Shown here: in pieces, positions 7,272 to 15,482 of the stretch
Layout of the letters: each line of letters begins with the position of its first letter
Numbering within the stretch: the first letter of the stretch is position 1
NCBI GenBank assembly: GCA_002435595.1
Contig: DJBL01000132.1
Location: 1-28,387, forward strand
DNA from: Stenotrophomonas maltophilia
Lineage (GTDB): Bacteria > Pseudomonadota > Gammaproteobacteria > Xanthomonadales > Xanthomonadaceae
Reading direction: 5' to 3'
DNA: 28,387 bases
Made by a program: the position numbers and the translations under genes
Notes under the pieces: generated by a model
What the model was told of the DNA's origin: nothing
Database searches by the model: none
Seen by the model: the letters and a program-made list of their open reading frames with translations, nothing else

Positions 7272-8042
7272 TCACACCACGTCCCAGCCGAACAGATCCA
7301 TCGCCTTGCCGAACTCCACGTCCACCGGCGCGCTGACATCCATCGCGGTGCCGTCCGGGTGCGGGAAGCGCAGGCGCTCGGCATGCAGCAGCATGCGGTG
7401 GATGCCCTGCATGCGGAAACTGCGGTTGTGGCGGCCATCGCCATGGCTGGTGTCGCCGATGAGGTGATGGGACAGGTGCTTGAGGTGTCGGCGGATCTGG
7501 CGGAAGCGGCCGGTCTGCGGCTGGCAGCGCAGCAGCGCGTAGCGCGAGGTCTCGAACTCCCCGACCGGCACCGCGATCTCGCCCACGGCCAGGCGCTGGA
7601 AGTGGGTGATGGCCTGCTTCTTGACCGGCTTGCCAGGACCACCGTCGAGGTCGTGGTCGACGGTAAAGGCCTCCTCGGCCGGCCAGCCCCGGCAGATCGC
7701 CAGGTAGTCCTTGGTGACGTCGCCGCCCATCAACGCCTTGCCAAGCACGCTGGCGCTTTCGCGGTCGAAGGCCAGCAGCAGGCAGCCGCTGGTCGCCCGA
7801 TCGAGGCGGTGGACCAGGAAGATCGGCTTGCCGAGCTGCTCGCGCAGGCGGTCGGCGAGGAAATCGTCTTCGCCGCGGGCCAGCTTGCTGTCGTGGACCA
7901 TCAGCCCAGCCGGCTTGTTCACTACGGCCAGGCGCTCGTCCAGGTGCAGCAACTGCAAGGGGGCCATCGGGCCGGCGGGATGGGTATCGGTATCGGTGTC
8001 GTTCACCGACCGATTATCCCCGTCGCACGCCAACAGCGCCAT
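7272..8042 (-). CDS. truC: tRNA pseudouridine(65) synthase TruC
   Basis: RluA-family pseudouridine synthase. E. coli TruC (260 residues) modifies U65 of some tRNAs. The catalytic aspartate is in HRLDRATSGCLLLAF (Asp81 from the first ATG). The C-terminal block QPQTGRFRQIRRHLKHLSHH then IGDTSHGDGRHNR is diagnostic of TruC over other RluA members. No S4 domain is present, as expected. The start is uncertain: ATG at 8042 (256 residues), GTG at 8006 preceded by GGGGATAA, or ATG at 7967 (MAPLQLL), where homology begins. The residues before MAPLQLL look unconserved, so the true protein may be ~231 residues. Confidence 0.92.
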   Translation of the reverse strand: MALLACDGDNRSVNDTDTDTHPAGPMAPLQLLHLDERLAVVNKPAGLMVHDSKLARGEDDFLADRLREQLGKPIFLVHRLDRATSGCLLLAFDRESASVLGKALMGGDVTKDYLAICRGWPAEEAFTVDHDLDGGPGKPVKKQAITHFQRLAVGEIAVPVGEFETSRYALLRCQPQTGRFRQIRRHLKHLSHHLIGDTSHGDGRHNRSFRMQGIHRMLLHAERLRFPHPDGTAMDVSAPVDVEFGKAMDLFGWDVV

Positions 8043-8052
8043 CGGCGGGGAT

Positions 8053-8273
8053 TCAGGCGCGTCTGCGCACCGCGATCAGCTCACCGTTGCCGATCGGCAC
8101 CCGGACCGTGCGCACGTCCGCATCGGCGCGCACCCGGGCCTCGAACGCCGCGATCTGCCCGGCGTGGGAAACCGCGTCCACCACCAGCAGGCCACCAGTC
8201 CAGGTCGCGCGCCCTGATGCTGGCGGCTGCGTCTGGTAACCGATACCGCACCGCGCCGTGGCCGTCGCGCCGG
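8053..8273 (-). pseudogene. C-terminal remnant of an O-methyltransferase
   Basis: The frame ending at the TGA at 8053 reads GGLLVVDAVSHAGQIAAF from about base 8196. It then gives ARVRADADVRTVRVPIGNG and ELIAVRRR. This is the last third of SAM-dependent O-methyltransferases, typically GGLLVVDNxxSHxxEIxxF...VPxGxGxLLAVR. The SAM-binding N-terminal part is absent: 77 bases upstream the ubiB stop is reached and the codons between match nothing. It is best read as a truncated gene. A start at 8337 would overlap ubiB by 64 bases and give a 94-residue protein without a SAM site, which is unlikely to be functional. Confidence 0.6.
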
Positions 8274-9932
8274 TCAGCGCCGCCACCAGGCGCTGGCCAG
8301 CGAGAACAGGCCGGCCGCACCGCTCACCCAGCTCCACACCGGCGCATCGCCGAAGTACCAGCCGCCCGGCTGCATGCCGTACAGCACCGCGGCCACGATC
8401 AGCAGGCCGACGCCGGCGATCGCGGCCACCGCACGCTTCTGCAGCTTCTGCAGATTGCTGTTGAGCGCCAGCAGGTCGGCCGAGCGCATCGACAGCTCAT
8501 GGCCGCCTTCCACCTGCTGCTTCAGCCAGGCGTGCACCAGCCGCGGCATGTCCGGGGTGTGGGTCATGATTTCCGGCAGGCGCTTGCGGATCTCCTTCAG
8601 CACCCGACGCGGGCTGTAACGCTCGCGCAGGATGCGTTCGAGCACCGGCCGGGCCACCGCCCAGATATCCAGTTCCGGGTCGAGCTGGCGGCCCACGCCT
8701 TCGATGTTGAGCAGGGTCTTCTGCAGCAGGATCAGCTGCGGCTGCAGGGTCAGTTCATAGCGCTGGGCCACGCGGAACAGCTTGATCAGCACTTCGGCCA
8801 ATGAGATCTGCGACAGCGGGCGGGTGAAGTACGGCTCGCACACCGAGCGCGCGGCGGCCTCGAGCTCGTCGATGCGCACGTTGCCGGGCATCCAGCCGGC
8901 TTCAACGTGGAGCTCGGCCATGCGCCGGTAGTCCTTGTTGAAGATGGCCATGAAGTTCTCGGCCAGGTAGTACTGATCTTCCTGGGAGAGCTGGCCCATG
9001 ATGCCGAAATCCAGCGCGATGAAGCGCGGGTTGTCACGGCGCGCCGGGTCGATGTCGACCCAGATGTTGCCGGCGTGCGCGTCGGCATGGAAGAAGTTGT
9101 CGCGGAACACCTGGGTGTAGAACACCCGCACGCCCTTGGCCGCGAGCGCCTTGCGGTCGATGCCGGCCTTGTCCAGGGCGGCGATGTCGTCGGACGGAAT
9201 GCCCCACACGCGTTCCAGGGTGAGTGCGCGCTCGGCGGTGTGGCTCCAGATCACTTCGGGCACGTACAGGTCGTCCGAGTCCACCCAGTTGCGGCGCAGC
9301 ACGCTGGCGTTGGCGCCTTCGCGCTGCAGGTCCAGCTCGGCGGCCAGGGTGTTTTCCACCTCGGCCACCACTTCGCGCGGACGGATCTTGTCGGCGCGCG
9401 GATGGGTGCGCTCGACCAGCGCGGCGGCCGAGGTGAGCAGGGCGATGTCGGCGTCGATCTGCCGCTCGATATCCGGGCGCAGCACCTTGACCACCACCTG
9501 GCGGCCATCGGCCAGGGTGGCCGCGTGCACCTGGGCGATCGAGGCCGAGGCCAGCGGCTGCAGGTCGAAGCTGGCGAATGCCTCGCTGACCGGACGGCCG
9601 AGCGCCTGCTCGACGATGCGCTGGGCGGTGTCGCCGTCGAACGGCTTGACCCGGTCCTGCAGCAGGGTCAGTTCATTGGCCACGTCGGCCGGGATCAGGT
9701 CGCGGCGGGTGGACAGGATCTGCCCGAACTTGACGAAGATCGGCCCCAGGTCCTGCAGCGCCAAGCGCAGCCGCGCACCGCGCGACTGTGCGGCGATATC
9801 GGCCGAGGCACGCGGCACGAACGGCTTGGCCAGGCGCAGCCAGCGCTCCAGCGGAGTGCCCTGCAGCAGGTCGTCCAGCCGGTAACGCAGGATCACCCGG
9901 CCGATGCGGGTAGCGCGGAACATCGCCTTCAT
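8274..9932 (-). CDS. ubiB: Ubiquinone biosynthesis ATPase/kinase-like protein UbiB
   Basis: Member of the ABC1/ADCK/UbiB atypical kinase family needed for ubiquinone synthesis, acting with UbiJ and UbiK on the Ubi complex at the inner membrane. It is 552 residues (E. coli 546). The KxGQ signature is KFGQ at 68-71 in GPIFVKFGQILSTRRDLIP. The Ala-rich nucleotide loop is ASASIAQVHAA, the catalytic-loop equivalent is FFHADAHAGN, and LDFGIMG is the DFG-like metal site. Two C-terminal hydrophobic helices (AVAAIAGVGLLIVAAVLYG and the WSWVSGAAGLFSLASAWW region) anchor it. The start codon overlaps the ubiJ stop (ATGA), indicating coupling. Confidence 0.96.
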   Translation of the reverse strand: MKAMFRATRIGRVILRYRLDDLLQGTPLERWLRLAKPFVPRASADIAAQSRGARLRLALQDLGPIFVKFGQILSTRRDLIPADVANELTLLQDRVKPFDGDTAQRIVEQALGRPVSEAFASFDLQPLASASIAQVHAATLADGRQVVVKVLRPDIERQIDADIALLTSAAALVERTHPRADKIRPREVVAEVENTLAAELDLQREGANASVLRRNWVDSDDLYVPEVIWSHTAERALTLERVWGIPSDDIAALDKAGIDRKALAAKGVRVFYTQVFRDNFFHADAHAGNIWVDIDPARRDNPRFIALDFGIMGQLSQEDQYYLAENFMAIFNKDYRRMAELHVEAGWMPGNVRIDELEAAARSVCEPYFTRPLSQISLAEVLIKLFRVAQRYELTLQPQLILLQKTLLNIEGVGRQLDPELDIWAVARPVLERILRERYSPRRVLKEIRKRLPEIMTHTPDMPRLVHAWLKQQVEGGHELSMRSADLLALNSNLQKLQKRAVAAIAGVGLLIVAAVLYGMQPGGWYFGDAPVWSWVSGAAGLFSLASAWWRR

Positions 9933-10570
9933 GCGCGCACCTGGCGCAGGCGCTGCACGCGCACGGCGATGCGTTCCACATCGTCGCGCATCACATCCAC
10001 GTCGTCGTGGAAGGCTTCCAGTTCTGCTCGCGCTACCACGTCGCGGGACTCCTCGGTGACAAATTCAGCGGCGCTGTGCGCCAGGTCGGACGCGCCACGG
10101 CGCGCGTGCTGCAGGGCCGAGCGCAGGCTGTTGGCCACCTGCACCCCCAACACCTCGCCGAACACGCGCACGAACGGCAGCTGCCAATCCGGATCGAAGC
10201 GGCTGGCCAACTGCTGCAGGCGCCGGGCCAGCTCGGCATCGCCGGAGACCTTGACCCGTCCGGCCGGGGCGTCGCCGCCGCGGCGCGCGTTGGCCAGCAA
10301 CGGCAACTGCGCCAGCACCCCGCCCAGCGTGCTGCGCACGGCCAGGTCCGGCTCCTGCTGCGGGTCCACCGGGCCTACGGTGAGGCGTGAGCCCTCCACC
10401 CCGATCCGCATCGCCAGCGCAGGCGACTCCAGGGTCAGGGCGATGTGGCGGCCATCCAGCGCGGCCAACGCAGCACCGGTGTCCGGATCCAGCGCCAGCG
10501 CGCGGTTGAGCGCCAGCTGCAGCGCATTGCCGGCCAGGGGTTTGAGGGAACTGAGGAGGGAACGGGCCAT
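9929..10570 (-). CDS. ubiJ: Ubiquinone biosynthesis accessory factor UbiJ (SCP2 domain)
   Basis: A 213-residue protein (E. coli UbiJ/YigP 201). The N-terminal SCP2-like lipid-binding domain spans roughly residues 10-110 (NALQLALNRALALDPDTG, then HIALTLESPALAMRI and a LLAxLPLLAN-type segment). VKVSGDAELARRLQQLASRF is the conserved SCP2 end. A C-terminal helical/coiled-coil part (~170-213) ends in VERIAVRVQRLRQ and in E. coli pairs with UbiK. Order ubiJ-ubiB matches the E. coli ubiE-ubiJ-ubiB operon, but ubiE is not next to it here: the upstream neighbour is divergent ddlA. A methyltransferase remnant, not ubiE, lies on the other side of ubiB. Confidence 0.92.
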   Translation of the reverse strand: MARSLLSSLKPLAGNALQLALNRALALDPDTGAALAALDGRHIALTLESPALAMRIGVEGSRLTVGPVDPQQEPDLAVRSTLGGVLAQLPLLANARRGGDAPAGRVKVSGDAELARRLQQLASRFDPDWQLPFVRVFGEVLGVQVANSLRSALQHARRGASDLAHSAAEFVTEESRDVVARAELEAFHDDVDVMRDDVERIAVRVQRLRQVRA

Positions 10571-10713
10571 CGGTGCATTCTACCGCCCCGTGCCGGGCCC
10601 GCACCGCCTGGCGCGCGCCAAGCCTGACGCGGGGATGAAGAGCGGTTGCGCCGTCGGGCCGCGCGCGGTCCATGCTATGGGGCCACACCAGCTGCGCAGG
10701 AGCGGCAACACGC

Positions 10714-11814
10714 ATGGGCAAGACCCGGGTAGGCATCATTTTTGGCGGCCGCTCGGCCGAGCACGAGGTATCGCTGCAGTCGGCCAGGAACATCGTGGAT
10801 GCATTGGACAAGGACCGTTTCGAGTTCACCTTGATCGGCATCGACAAGCAGGGCCAGTGGCACGTCAGCGACCCCGACGGTTTCCTGCTGCATGCCGAGG
10901 ATCCGGCCCGGATCGCGCTGCACCGTTCTGGCAACGCGGTGGCGGTGCGCCCCGGCGTGGAGCGGCAGCAGCTGGTCCCCAGCGACCCGGCCACGGCACT
11001 GGAGCAGATCGACGTGGTGTTCCCGATCGTGCACGGCACGCTGGGCGAGGACGGCTCGCTGCAGGGCCTGCTGCGCATGGCCAACCTGCCCTTCGTCGGC
11101 TCCGGCGTGCTCGGCTCGGCGGTGGCGATGGACAAGGACGTGGCCAAGCGCCTGCTGCGCGATGCCGGGCTGGCGGTGGCGCCGTTTGCCTGCTTCAACC
11201 GCGCGACCGCAGCCAACGCCGACTACGCCGCGCTGGTGGCGCAGCTGGGCTCACCGCTGTTCGTCAAGCCGGCCAACCAGGGCTCCTCGGTCGGGGTCAG
11301 CAAGGTGGGCAACGCGCAGGAGTTCCACGAGGCCCTCGCGCTGGCGCTGTCCTACGACCACAAGGCGCTGGTGGAGACGGCCATCGACGGCCGCGAGATC
11401 GAGTGCGCGGTGCTGGGCAACGAGCATCCCGAAGCCAGCGTATGCGGCGAAGTGGTGGTGCACGATGCGTTCTACTCGTATGACACCAAGTACATCAGTG
11501 AGACCGGCGCCGATGTCGTGGTGCCGGCGGCCATCAGCGACGCCGACCAGCAGCGCATCGGCGACATCGCGGTGCGCGCCTACCAAACACTGGACTGCGC
11601 CGGGCTGGCGCGGGTGGATGTGTTCCTGACCCCTGGCGGGGAGGTGGTCATCAACGAGATCAACACCCTGCCCGGCTTCACCCGGATCAGCATGTACCCC
11701 AAGTTGTGGGCTGCCAGCGGCCTGGATTACACCGCGCTGATCACCCGGTTGCTGGAACTGGCCCTGCAACAGCATGCACGGGAGCGTGCACTGCGCAGTT
11801 CGATCACGCCCTGA
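10714..11814 (+). CDS. ddlA: D-alanine--D-alanine ligase A
   Basis: Cytosolic ATP-grasp ligase making D-Ala-D-Ala for peptidoglycan. It is 366 residues, close to E. coli DdlA (364) and longer than DdlB (~306). Nearly every DdlA block is recognisable: VGIIFGGRSAEHEVSLQSA, IDKQGQWHVSD, PIVHGTLGEDGSLQGLLR, LFVKPANQGSSVGVSKV (ATP-binding), FYSYDTKYI (omega loop with the Tyr associated with D-Ala specificity) and VVINEINTLPGFTRISMYPKL (Mg-binding Glu/Asn). The ATG at 10714 has AGGAG about 11 bases upstream; an upstream in-frame ATG at 10672 lacks one. Xanthomonads usually also have ddlB in the mur-fts cluster, so this is probably a second ligase (inference). Confidence 0.96.
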   Translation: MGKTRVGIIFGGRSAEHEVSLQSARNIVDALDKDRFEFTLIGIDKQGQWHVSDPDGFLLHAEDPARIALHRSGNAVAVRPGVERQQLVPSDPATALEQIDVVFPIVHGTLGEDGSLQGLLRMANLPFVGSGVLGSAVAMDKDVAKRLLRDAGLAVAPFACFNRATAANADYAALVAQLGSPLFVKPANQGSSVGVSKVGNAQEFHEALALALSYDHKALVETAIDGREIECAVLGNEHPEASVCGEVVVHDAFYSYDTKYISETGADVVVPAAISDADQQRIGDIAVRAYQTLDCAGLARVDVFLTPGGEVVINEINTLPGFTRISMYPKLWAASGLDYTALITRLLELALQQHARERALRSSITP

Positions 11815-11819
11815 CACGA

Positions 11820-11855
11820 CGACGGCCCGACGCGCTGTCGCACGTCGGGCCGTCG
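11820..11855 (+). terminator. Hairpin after ddlA
   Basis: A 13-bp perfect stem CGACGGCCCGACG / CGTCGGGCCGTCG (11820-11832 / 11843-11855) with a 10-base loop begins 6 bases past the ddlA stop. No T-run follows, but the stem strength and position argue for a transcription end. Confidence 0.65.
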
Positions 11856-11871
11856 CAAGGCATTGCCGGGA

Positions 11872-11903
11872 TAACCCGCACTGGAGAGAGGGAGTGCGGG
11901 TTA
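11872..11903 (-). terminator. Hairpin after the DUF1328 gene
   Basis: An 11-bp perfect stem TAACCCGCACT / AGTGCGGGTTA (11872-11882 / 11893-11903) with loop GGAGAGAGGG lies 9 bases past the DUF1328 stop. It is the second of two back-to-back hairpins between convergent genes. Confidence 0.6.
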
Positions 11904-11912
11904 CCCCGCCGA

Positions 11913-12068
11913 CTAGCCTCGCTTGCGGAACATCGACACCACCGCCAGGATCAGGAACACCACGAACAGGATCCAGGCGATGTTGCTGGCGGCACCGGCG
12001 ATGCCGGAGAAGCCCAGCACCGCCGCGATGATGGCGATGACGAAAAAGATAACGGCGTAATGCAGCAT
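11913..12068 (-). CDS. DUF1328 small membrane protein (YtjA/UPF0391 family)
   Basis: A 51-residue peptide that is almost entirely hydrophobic. Two membrane helices, MLHYAVIFFVIAIIAAVLGF and IAWILFVVFLILAVVSMF, are separated by SGIAGAASN, with a basic end FRKRG. This is the standard DUF1328 layout (E. coli YtjA, 53 residues); the family's function is unknown. The ATG at 12068 has a good ribosome site, GAGGAT. It sits between ddlA (convergent) and oleD (same strand, 61 bases upstream of its start). Confidence 0.9.
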   Translation of the reverse strand: MLHYAVIFFVIAIIAAVLGFSGIAGAASNIAWILFVVFLILAVVSMFRKRG

Positions 12069-12129
12069 GTCGATCCTCGCGTAATGCGTGCCGGATTGGC
12101 GTGCTGCCATGTTCACCAAAAAGCGGTGT

Positions 12130-13140
12130 TCAGGAAGTGACGGCATCCTGTGCGCGCGATGAAGACTTCAGCCTCGTGAGGCCCTCGTCAATGCTCACCT
12201 GCGGCACATAGCCGAAGTCGCGCCGCGCCGGTTCCATGCTGTACCAGTGGGGCGTGCACAACTGCTCGGCCAGGAAGCGGGTCATCGGCGGTTCGCCGCG
12301 CAGCCGCAGCAGCGGCCACAGGCGTTCGGCCACCGCGCCGATGCGGTAGGCGGTCTTGAAGCTGATCGAGGCGTGCACCGGCGGGGCGCCAACGGCGGCC
12401 AGCAGCTTGTTGAGCAGCTCGCGCATCGGCAACGGTTCGCCGTTGGAGATGAAGTAGGCCTTGCCCGCGCACGCCGCGCCGGGGGCCAGGTGCTCCAGCG
12501 CCAGGAAGTGCGCCAGTGCGGCGTTGTCGATGTAGGTGGTGTCCACCAGGTTGCTGCCGTCGCCGACGAAGCGCAGCCGGCCGGCACGCGCGCGTTCGGC
12601 CAGGCGCGGCACCAGCTGCTGGTCGCCGGGGCCCCAGATCAGCCGCGGGCGCAGCGCCACGGTGGCCAGGCGGGCATCGTTGGCGGCCAGCACGCGCTGC
12701 TCGGCGAGGGTCTTGGTGGCCGCATACGGTGCCTGGAAATCCTCGCCGTAGGGCACCTCGTCCGCACCCAGGCCTTCGACCGGATGGGTGGCACGGTGGG
12801 TCACGCTCGGCGTGGAGGTGTACACCAGCTTGCCCACGCCGTGTTCGCGGCAGGCGGCGATCACGTTGTCGGTGCCCACCACGTTGGCCTGGAAGTAGCT
12901 GTCATAGCTGCCCCAGGCACCGGCCTTGGCCCCGTTGTGGAACACCGCGTCCACGCCGGCCACGGCATGCCGCACCGCATCGGCATCGGCCAGGTCGCCA
13001 CGGATCTGGCCCACGCCGAGCGCGGCCAGCGCCGGGTAGTCCCCGCGATTGAAGCTGAGCACCTGGTGGCCGCGCGCAACCAGTCCGCGGCACAGCGCCT
13101 GCCCGAGAAAGCCACCACCACCGGTCACCAGGATCTTCAT
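12130..13140 (-). CDS. oleD: OleD, 2-alkyl-3-oxoalkanoate reductase
   Basis: Short-chain dehydrogenase/reductase (extended, epimerase-like) that reduces the OleA beta-keto acid to the 2-alkyl-3-hydroxyalkanoic acid with NADPH. It is 336 residues. The dinucleotide motif TGGGGFLG is at 6-13 and the catalytic pair YAATK at 139-143, with upstream serines in YTSTPSVTH. The C-terminal substrate part is ~200-336. It overlaps the end of oleC by ATGA, so translation is coupled. The S. maltophilia and X. campestris enzymes have been characterised biochemically, and this is the expected orthologue. It is the last gene of the ole run. Confidence 0.94.
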   Translation of the reverse strand: MKILVTGGGGFLGQALCRGLVARGHQVLSFNRGDYPALAALGVGQIRGDLADADAVRHAVAGVDAVFHNGAKAGAWGSYDSYFQANVVGTDNVIAACREHGVGKLVYTSTPSVTHRATHPVEGLGADEVPYGEDFQAPYAATKTLAEQRVLAANDARLATVALRPRLIWGPGDQQLVPRLAERARAGRLRFVGDGSNLVDTTYIDNAALAHFLALEHLAPGAACAGKAYFISNGEPLPMRELLNKLLAAVGAPPVHASISFKTAYRIGAVAERLWPLLRLRGEPPMTRFLAEQLCTPHWYSMEPARRDFGYVPQVSIDEGLTRLKSSSRAQDAVTS

Positions 13141-14792
13141 GCGTTCGATTCCACTTGCGTTGCGGCCCAGACCGCGAGCTTCTCGCGACCGATCTTGGCG
13201 TTGTGGCGGATATCCACCGGGAAGGAGGGGTGCATCAGGAACTGCACGATGCCGGCGGTATGCGCCCGCGCGTCAGCCTGGCTGCGCAGGCGCGCACGCA
13301 GCGCCGGGGAATCGCTCACCCCCGCTGCCAGCTCCACGCACAGCACCGGGCGCTGCCGGCCCGGCGCGCCGACCCCGACCAGCGCGGTGCGGGCGACGCC
13401 GTCGAGCGCATTGAACACCGGCTCCACCTGTTCGGTGTACATCGGGCCCTGTGCGGTTTCCAGGCGCTGGGTCTTGCGCCCGCAGAACCACAGCCGGCCC
13501 TGCGCGTCGAAGTAGCCCACATCGCCCATGCGGTGCACCACGCGCGTGCCGCCGTCGGCCAGTACCTCGCGGACCTTGGCCGCGGCAGTGGCCTGCGGGC
13601 GGTTGAAGTAGCTGTCGGTGGCGGTCGGGCCGGCCACGGTGATTTCCCCGACCTCGCCGATGGCCAGTTCGCGCACCTGCGACCAGTCGGCCAGCGGTGC
13701 GTCGTCGATGGCGATGATGCGCACCTGGTTGGGCGCGACCACCTGGCCCACGCAGGTACCGGCGCCGGCCTCGGTGGCCTGCCGGGTGCGCTCCAGTTCG
13801 CGGCCTTCGATCACCGCCACCGGCAGGCACTCGGTGGCGCCATAGGGGGTCCAGAACTGCGCGTCCTCGGGCAGCAGCCGGCGGATGCGCGCCACCACGT
13901 CCGGTGGCACCGGCGCCCCTGCCGAGGTGACCCGGCGCACGCCCGGCAGCGGTTGGCCATGGTCGGCCAGCACCCGCATCAGTGCCGGCGAGCCGAACAG
14001 CTGGGTGATGCCGAAGCGGGTGATCGCATCGTGCAGCTTGCGCGGGTCGGCCTTGGCCGGGCGCGTGGGGTCCATGTCCGGGATCACCGAGGTCAGGCCC
14101 AGAGCCGGGTCGAACAGCGCGAACGGCGGGAAGGTCGGCAGGTCCACGCCTCCGGGCTCCATGCCGAAGGCCGCACGCAGCAGCTCGACCTGGCCCACGA
14201 AGTGCCGATGGCGATAGACCACGCCCTTGGGCACCCCGGTGGAGCCGCTGGTGAACAGGATCGCGGCCACGTCCTCGCCATCGGTGGCGGCCATCGGCTG
14301 CGGCGCGCGCGCGCCCTCGGCCTCGACCCGGGCCAGGGTGGTCCCACCCCAGCCCCAGCGCCGGCCCACGGTCACCAGGGTCTTCACCCCCGGGCACCAG
14401 CGCAGCACCAGCCGCGCCACGTGGGCCAGGCCGATGCCGATGAAGGCCTGCGGCTGCGCCTCGTCCAGGCACTGCTTGAGCGCGCGCTTGTCGATGCCCG
14501 GGTCGACCAGCACCGGTACCGCGCCGTTCTTGAACAGCGCGAACATCAGCAGGAAGAACGCCGGCGAGGGCCGCACCATGACCACCGCGCGCACCCCGCG
14601 GCCGATCCCGTGCGCGGCCAGCCCGGCGGCCATGGCATCGCTGCGCGCGTTGAGGGTGCGGTAATCCAGGGTCACGTCATAGGTGGCCATGCCGCCCGGA
14701 CCGGGCTTGCCGGGGCAGCGGATGGCGATCTGATCGGGGCGTTCACGGGCCAGCTCGGGCAGGCGCGCGGCAATGTTGGTGGCGGCGTTCAT
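13137..14792 (-). CDS. oleC: OleC, beta-lactone synthetase (AMP-ligase fold)
   Basis: ANL-superfamily enzyme that in the ole pathway activates the beta-hydroxy acid with ATP and closes a beta-lactone. It is 551 residues from the ATG at 14792. The ATP/AMP loop is FTSGSTGVPKG at residues 180-190 (…LFTSGSTGVPKGVVYRH). The adenine-binding WTPYGATE block, the GDVGYFDAQGRLWFCGRK hinge region and the C-terminal domain with IRHNAKIGREKL are all present. The open frame runs upstream to 15053 but homology starts at MNAATNIAARLPEL, and that extension would overlap the opposite-strand ykgJ gene. No strong ribosome site is seen. Its own promoter would have to lie in the 103-base gap facing ykgJ. Confidence 0.94.
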   Translation of the reverse strand: MNAATNIAARLPELARERPDQIAIRCPGKPGPGGMATYDVTLDYRTLNARSDAMAAGLAAHGIGRGVRAVVMVRPSPAFFLLMFALFKNGAVPVLVDPGIDKRALKQCLDEAQPQAFIGIGLAHVARLVLRWCPGVKTLVTVGRRWGWGGTTLARVEAEGARAPQPMAATDGEDVAAILFTSGSTGVPKGVVYRHRHFVGQVELLRAAFGMEPGGVDLPTFPPFALFDPALGLTSVIPDMDPTRPAKADPRKLHDAITRFGITQLFGSPALMRVLADHGQPLPGVRRVTSAGAPVPPDVVARIRRLLPEDAQFWTPYGATECLPVAVIEGRELERTRQATEAGAGTCVGQVVAPNQVRIIAIDDAPLADWSQVRELAIGEVGEITVAGPTATDSYFNRPQATAAAKVREVLADGGTRVVHRMGDVGYFDAQGRLWFCGRKTQRLETAQGPMYTEQVEPVFNALDGVARTALVGVGAPGRQRPVLCVELAAGVSDSPALRARLRSQADARAHTAGIVQFLMHPSFPVDIRHNAKIGREKLAVWAATQVESNA

Positions 14793-14895
14793 CCGTTCAT
14801 TGTCGCCGCTGCAGAAAATTCTTGCGCGGGCGGCGCCGGCGTGGAAAATTCGCGACCTTCCTTCCTGCTCGATTGCCGCCCAAGGCCGGCACCCC

Positions 14896-15321
14896 ATGTC
14901 CCATCCCTGCCTCACCTGCGGCGCCTGCTGCACCCAGTACCGTGTGGCGTTCCACTGGATGGAATCGGACGAGGTCACCCCCGGCGGCGTGCCGCACGAA
15001 CTCACCCAGGTGCTGGATCCGCACCGGCTGTGCATGCGCGGCACCCTGTCCAAGCCGGTCTACTGCGTGGCCCTGGATGCCGAGATCGGGGTGTACTCGC
15101 GCTGCAGCATCCACCCCAACCGGCCCAGCGTGTGCCGCGAGGTGGACGCCTCCTGGGAATATGGCAAGGCCAGCCCGCAGTGCGACAAGGCACGCGTGGC
15201 CCATGGCATGCCGGCGCTGACCCTGGCCGACTGGGGCTGGCGGGACGCGGCGGGCAATGACGATGATCATCCCGATGACAACGGCAGCTCGCCAGCCCCG
15301 CAGGCGCCGATTGCGGCGTGA
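14896..15321 (+). CDS. YkgJ-family cysteine-cluster protein
   Basis: A 141-residue protein with nine cysteines: CLTCGACC (5, 8, 11, 12), 46, 57, 70, 80 (SRCSIHPNRPSVCREV) and 96. This is the YkgJ/zinc-or-iron-chelating pattern (PF03692 type), whose members probably bind a metal or Fe-S cluster; the biochemical role is not established. The tail (from ~118) is acidic and low-complexity, DDDHPDDN then Pro/Ala. Start ATG at 14896; upstream GGC-rich sequence gives no strong ribosome site. It lies inside the ole cluster on the opposite strand, divergent from oleC and convergent with oleB. Confidence 0.88.
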   Translation: MSHPCLTCGACCTQYRVAFHWMESDEVTPGGVPHELTQVLDPHRLCMRGTLSKPVYCVALDAEIGVYSRCSIHPNRPSVCREVDASWEYGKASPQCDKARVAHGMPALTLADWGWRDAAGNDDDHPDDNGSSPAPQAPIAA

Positions 15322-15421
15322 GGGCCGCATGAGCGCATTCGCGCTCGCGCTTCCCACGGTTCGCGTCGCAAACCGCGGGCCCCGCTGACCATCACCCACA
15401 TCCGCGCGCCTGTCGGCGCGC

Positions 15422-15482
15422 CCCCTTGAACTCCACGGGGCGATGCCACCGGACGGCATCCAAGGGGACGGTAGACCTCTAC
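15422..15482 (-). terminator. Structured region downstream of oleB
   Basis: Nested inverted repeats: CCCCTTG (15422-15428) pairs with CAAGGGG (15461-15467), and inside it GATGCC (15442-15447) pairs with GGCATC (15455-15460). GTAGACCTCTAC (15471-15482) overlaps the oleB stop. It probably ends the oleB transcript and faces the ykgJ end; no T-run is seen. Confidence 0.4.

Noticed and set aside
8081..8337. Short intact gene at the ubiB end
   Set aside because: Frames here either overlap ubiB or give only the last part of an O-methyltransferase without its SAM site, so I call it a remnant.
8907..11483. An 858-codon plus-strand open frame over ubiB, ubiJ and ddlA
   Set aside because: Crosses three well-supported genes on both strands; low-complexity translation.
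13155..15260. A 701-codon plus-strand open frame opposite oleC
   Set aside because: OleC has the complete AMP-ligase motif set on the minus strand; the plus-strand product has none. The real plus-strand gene here is the 141-residue YkgJ protein in another frame.
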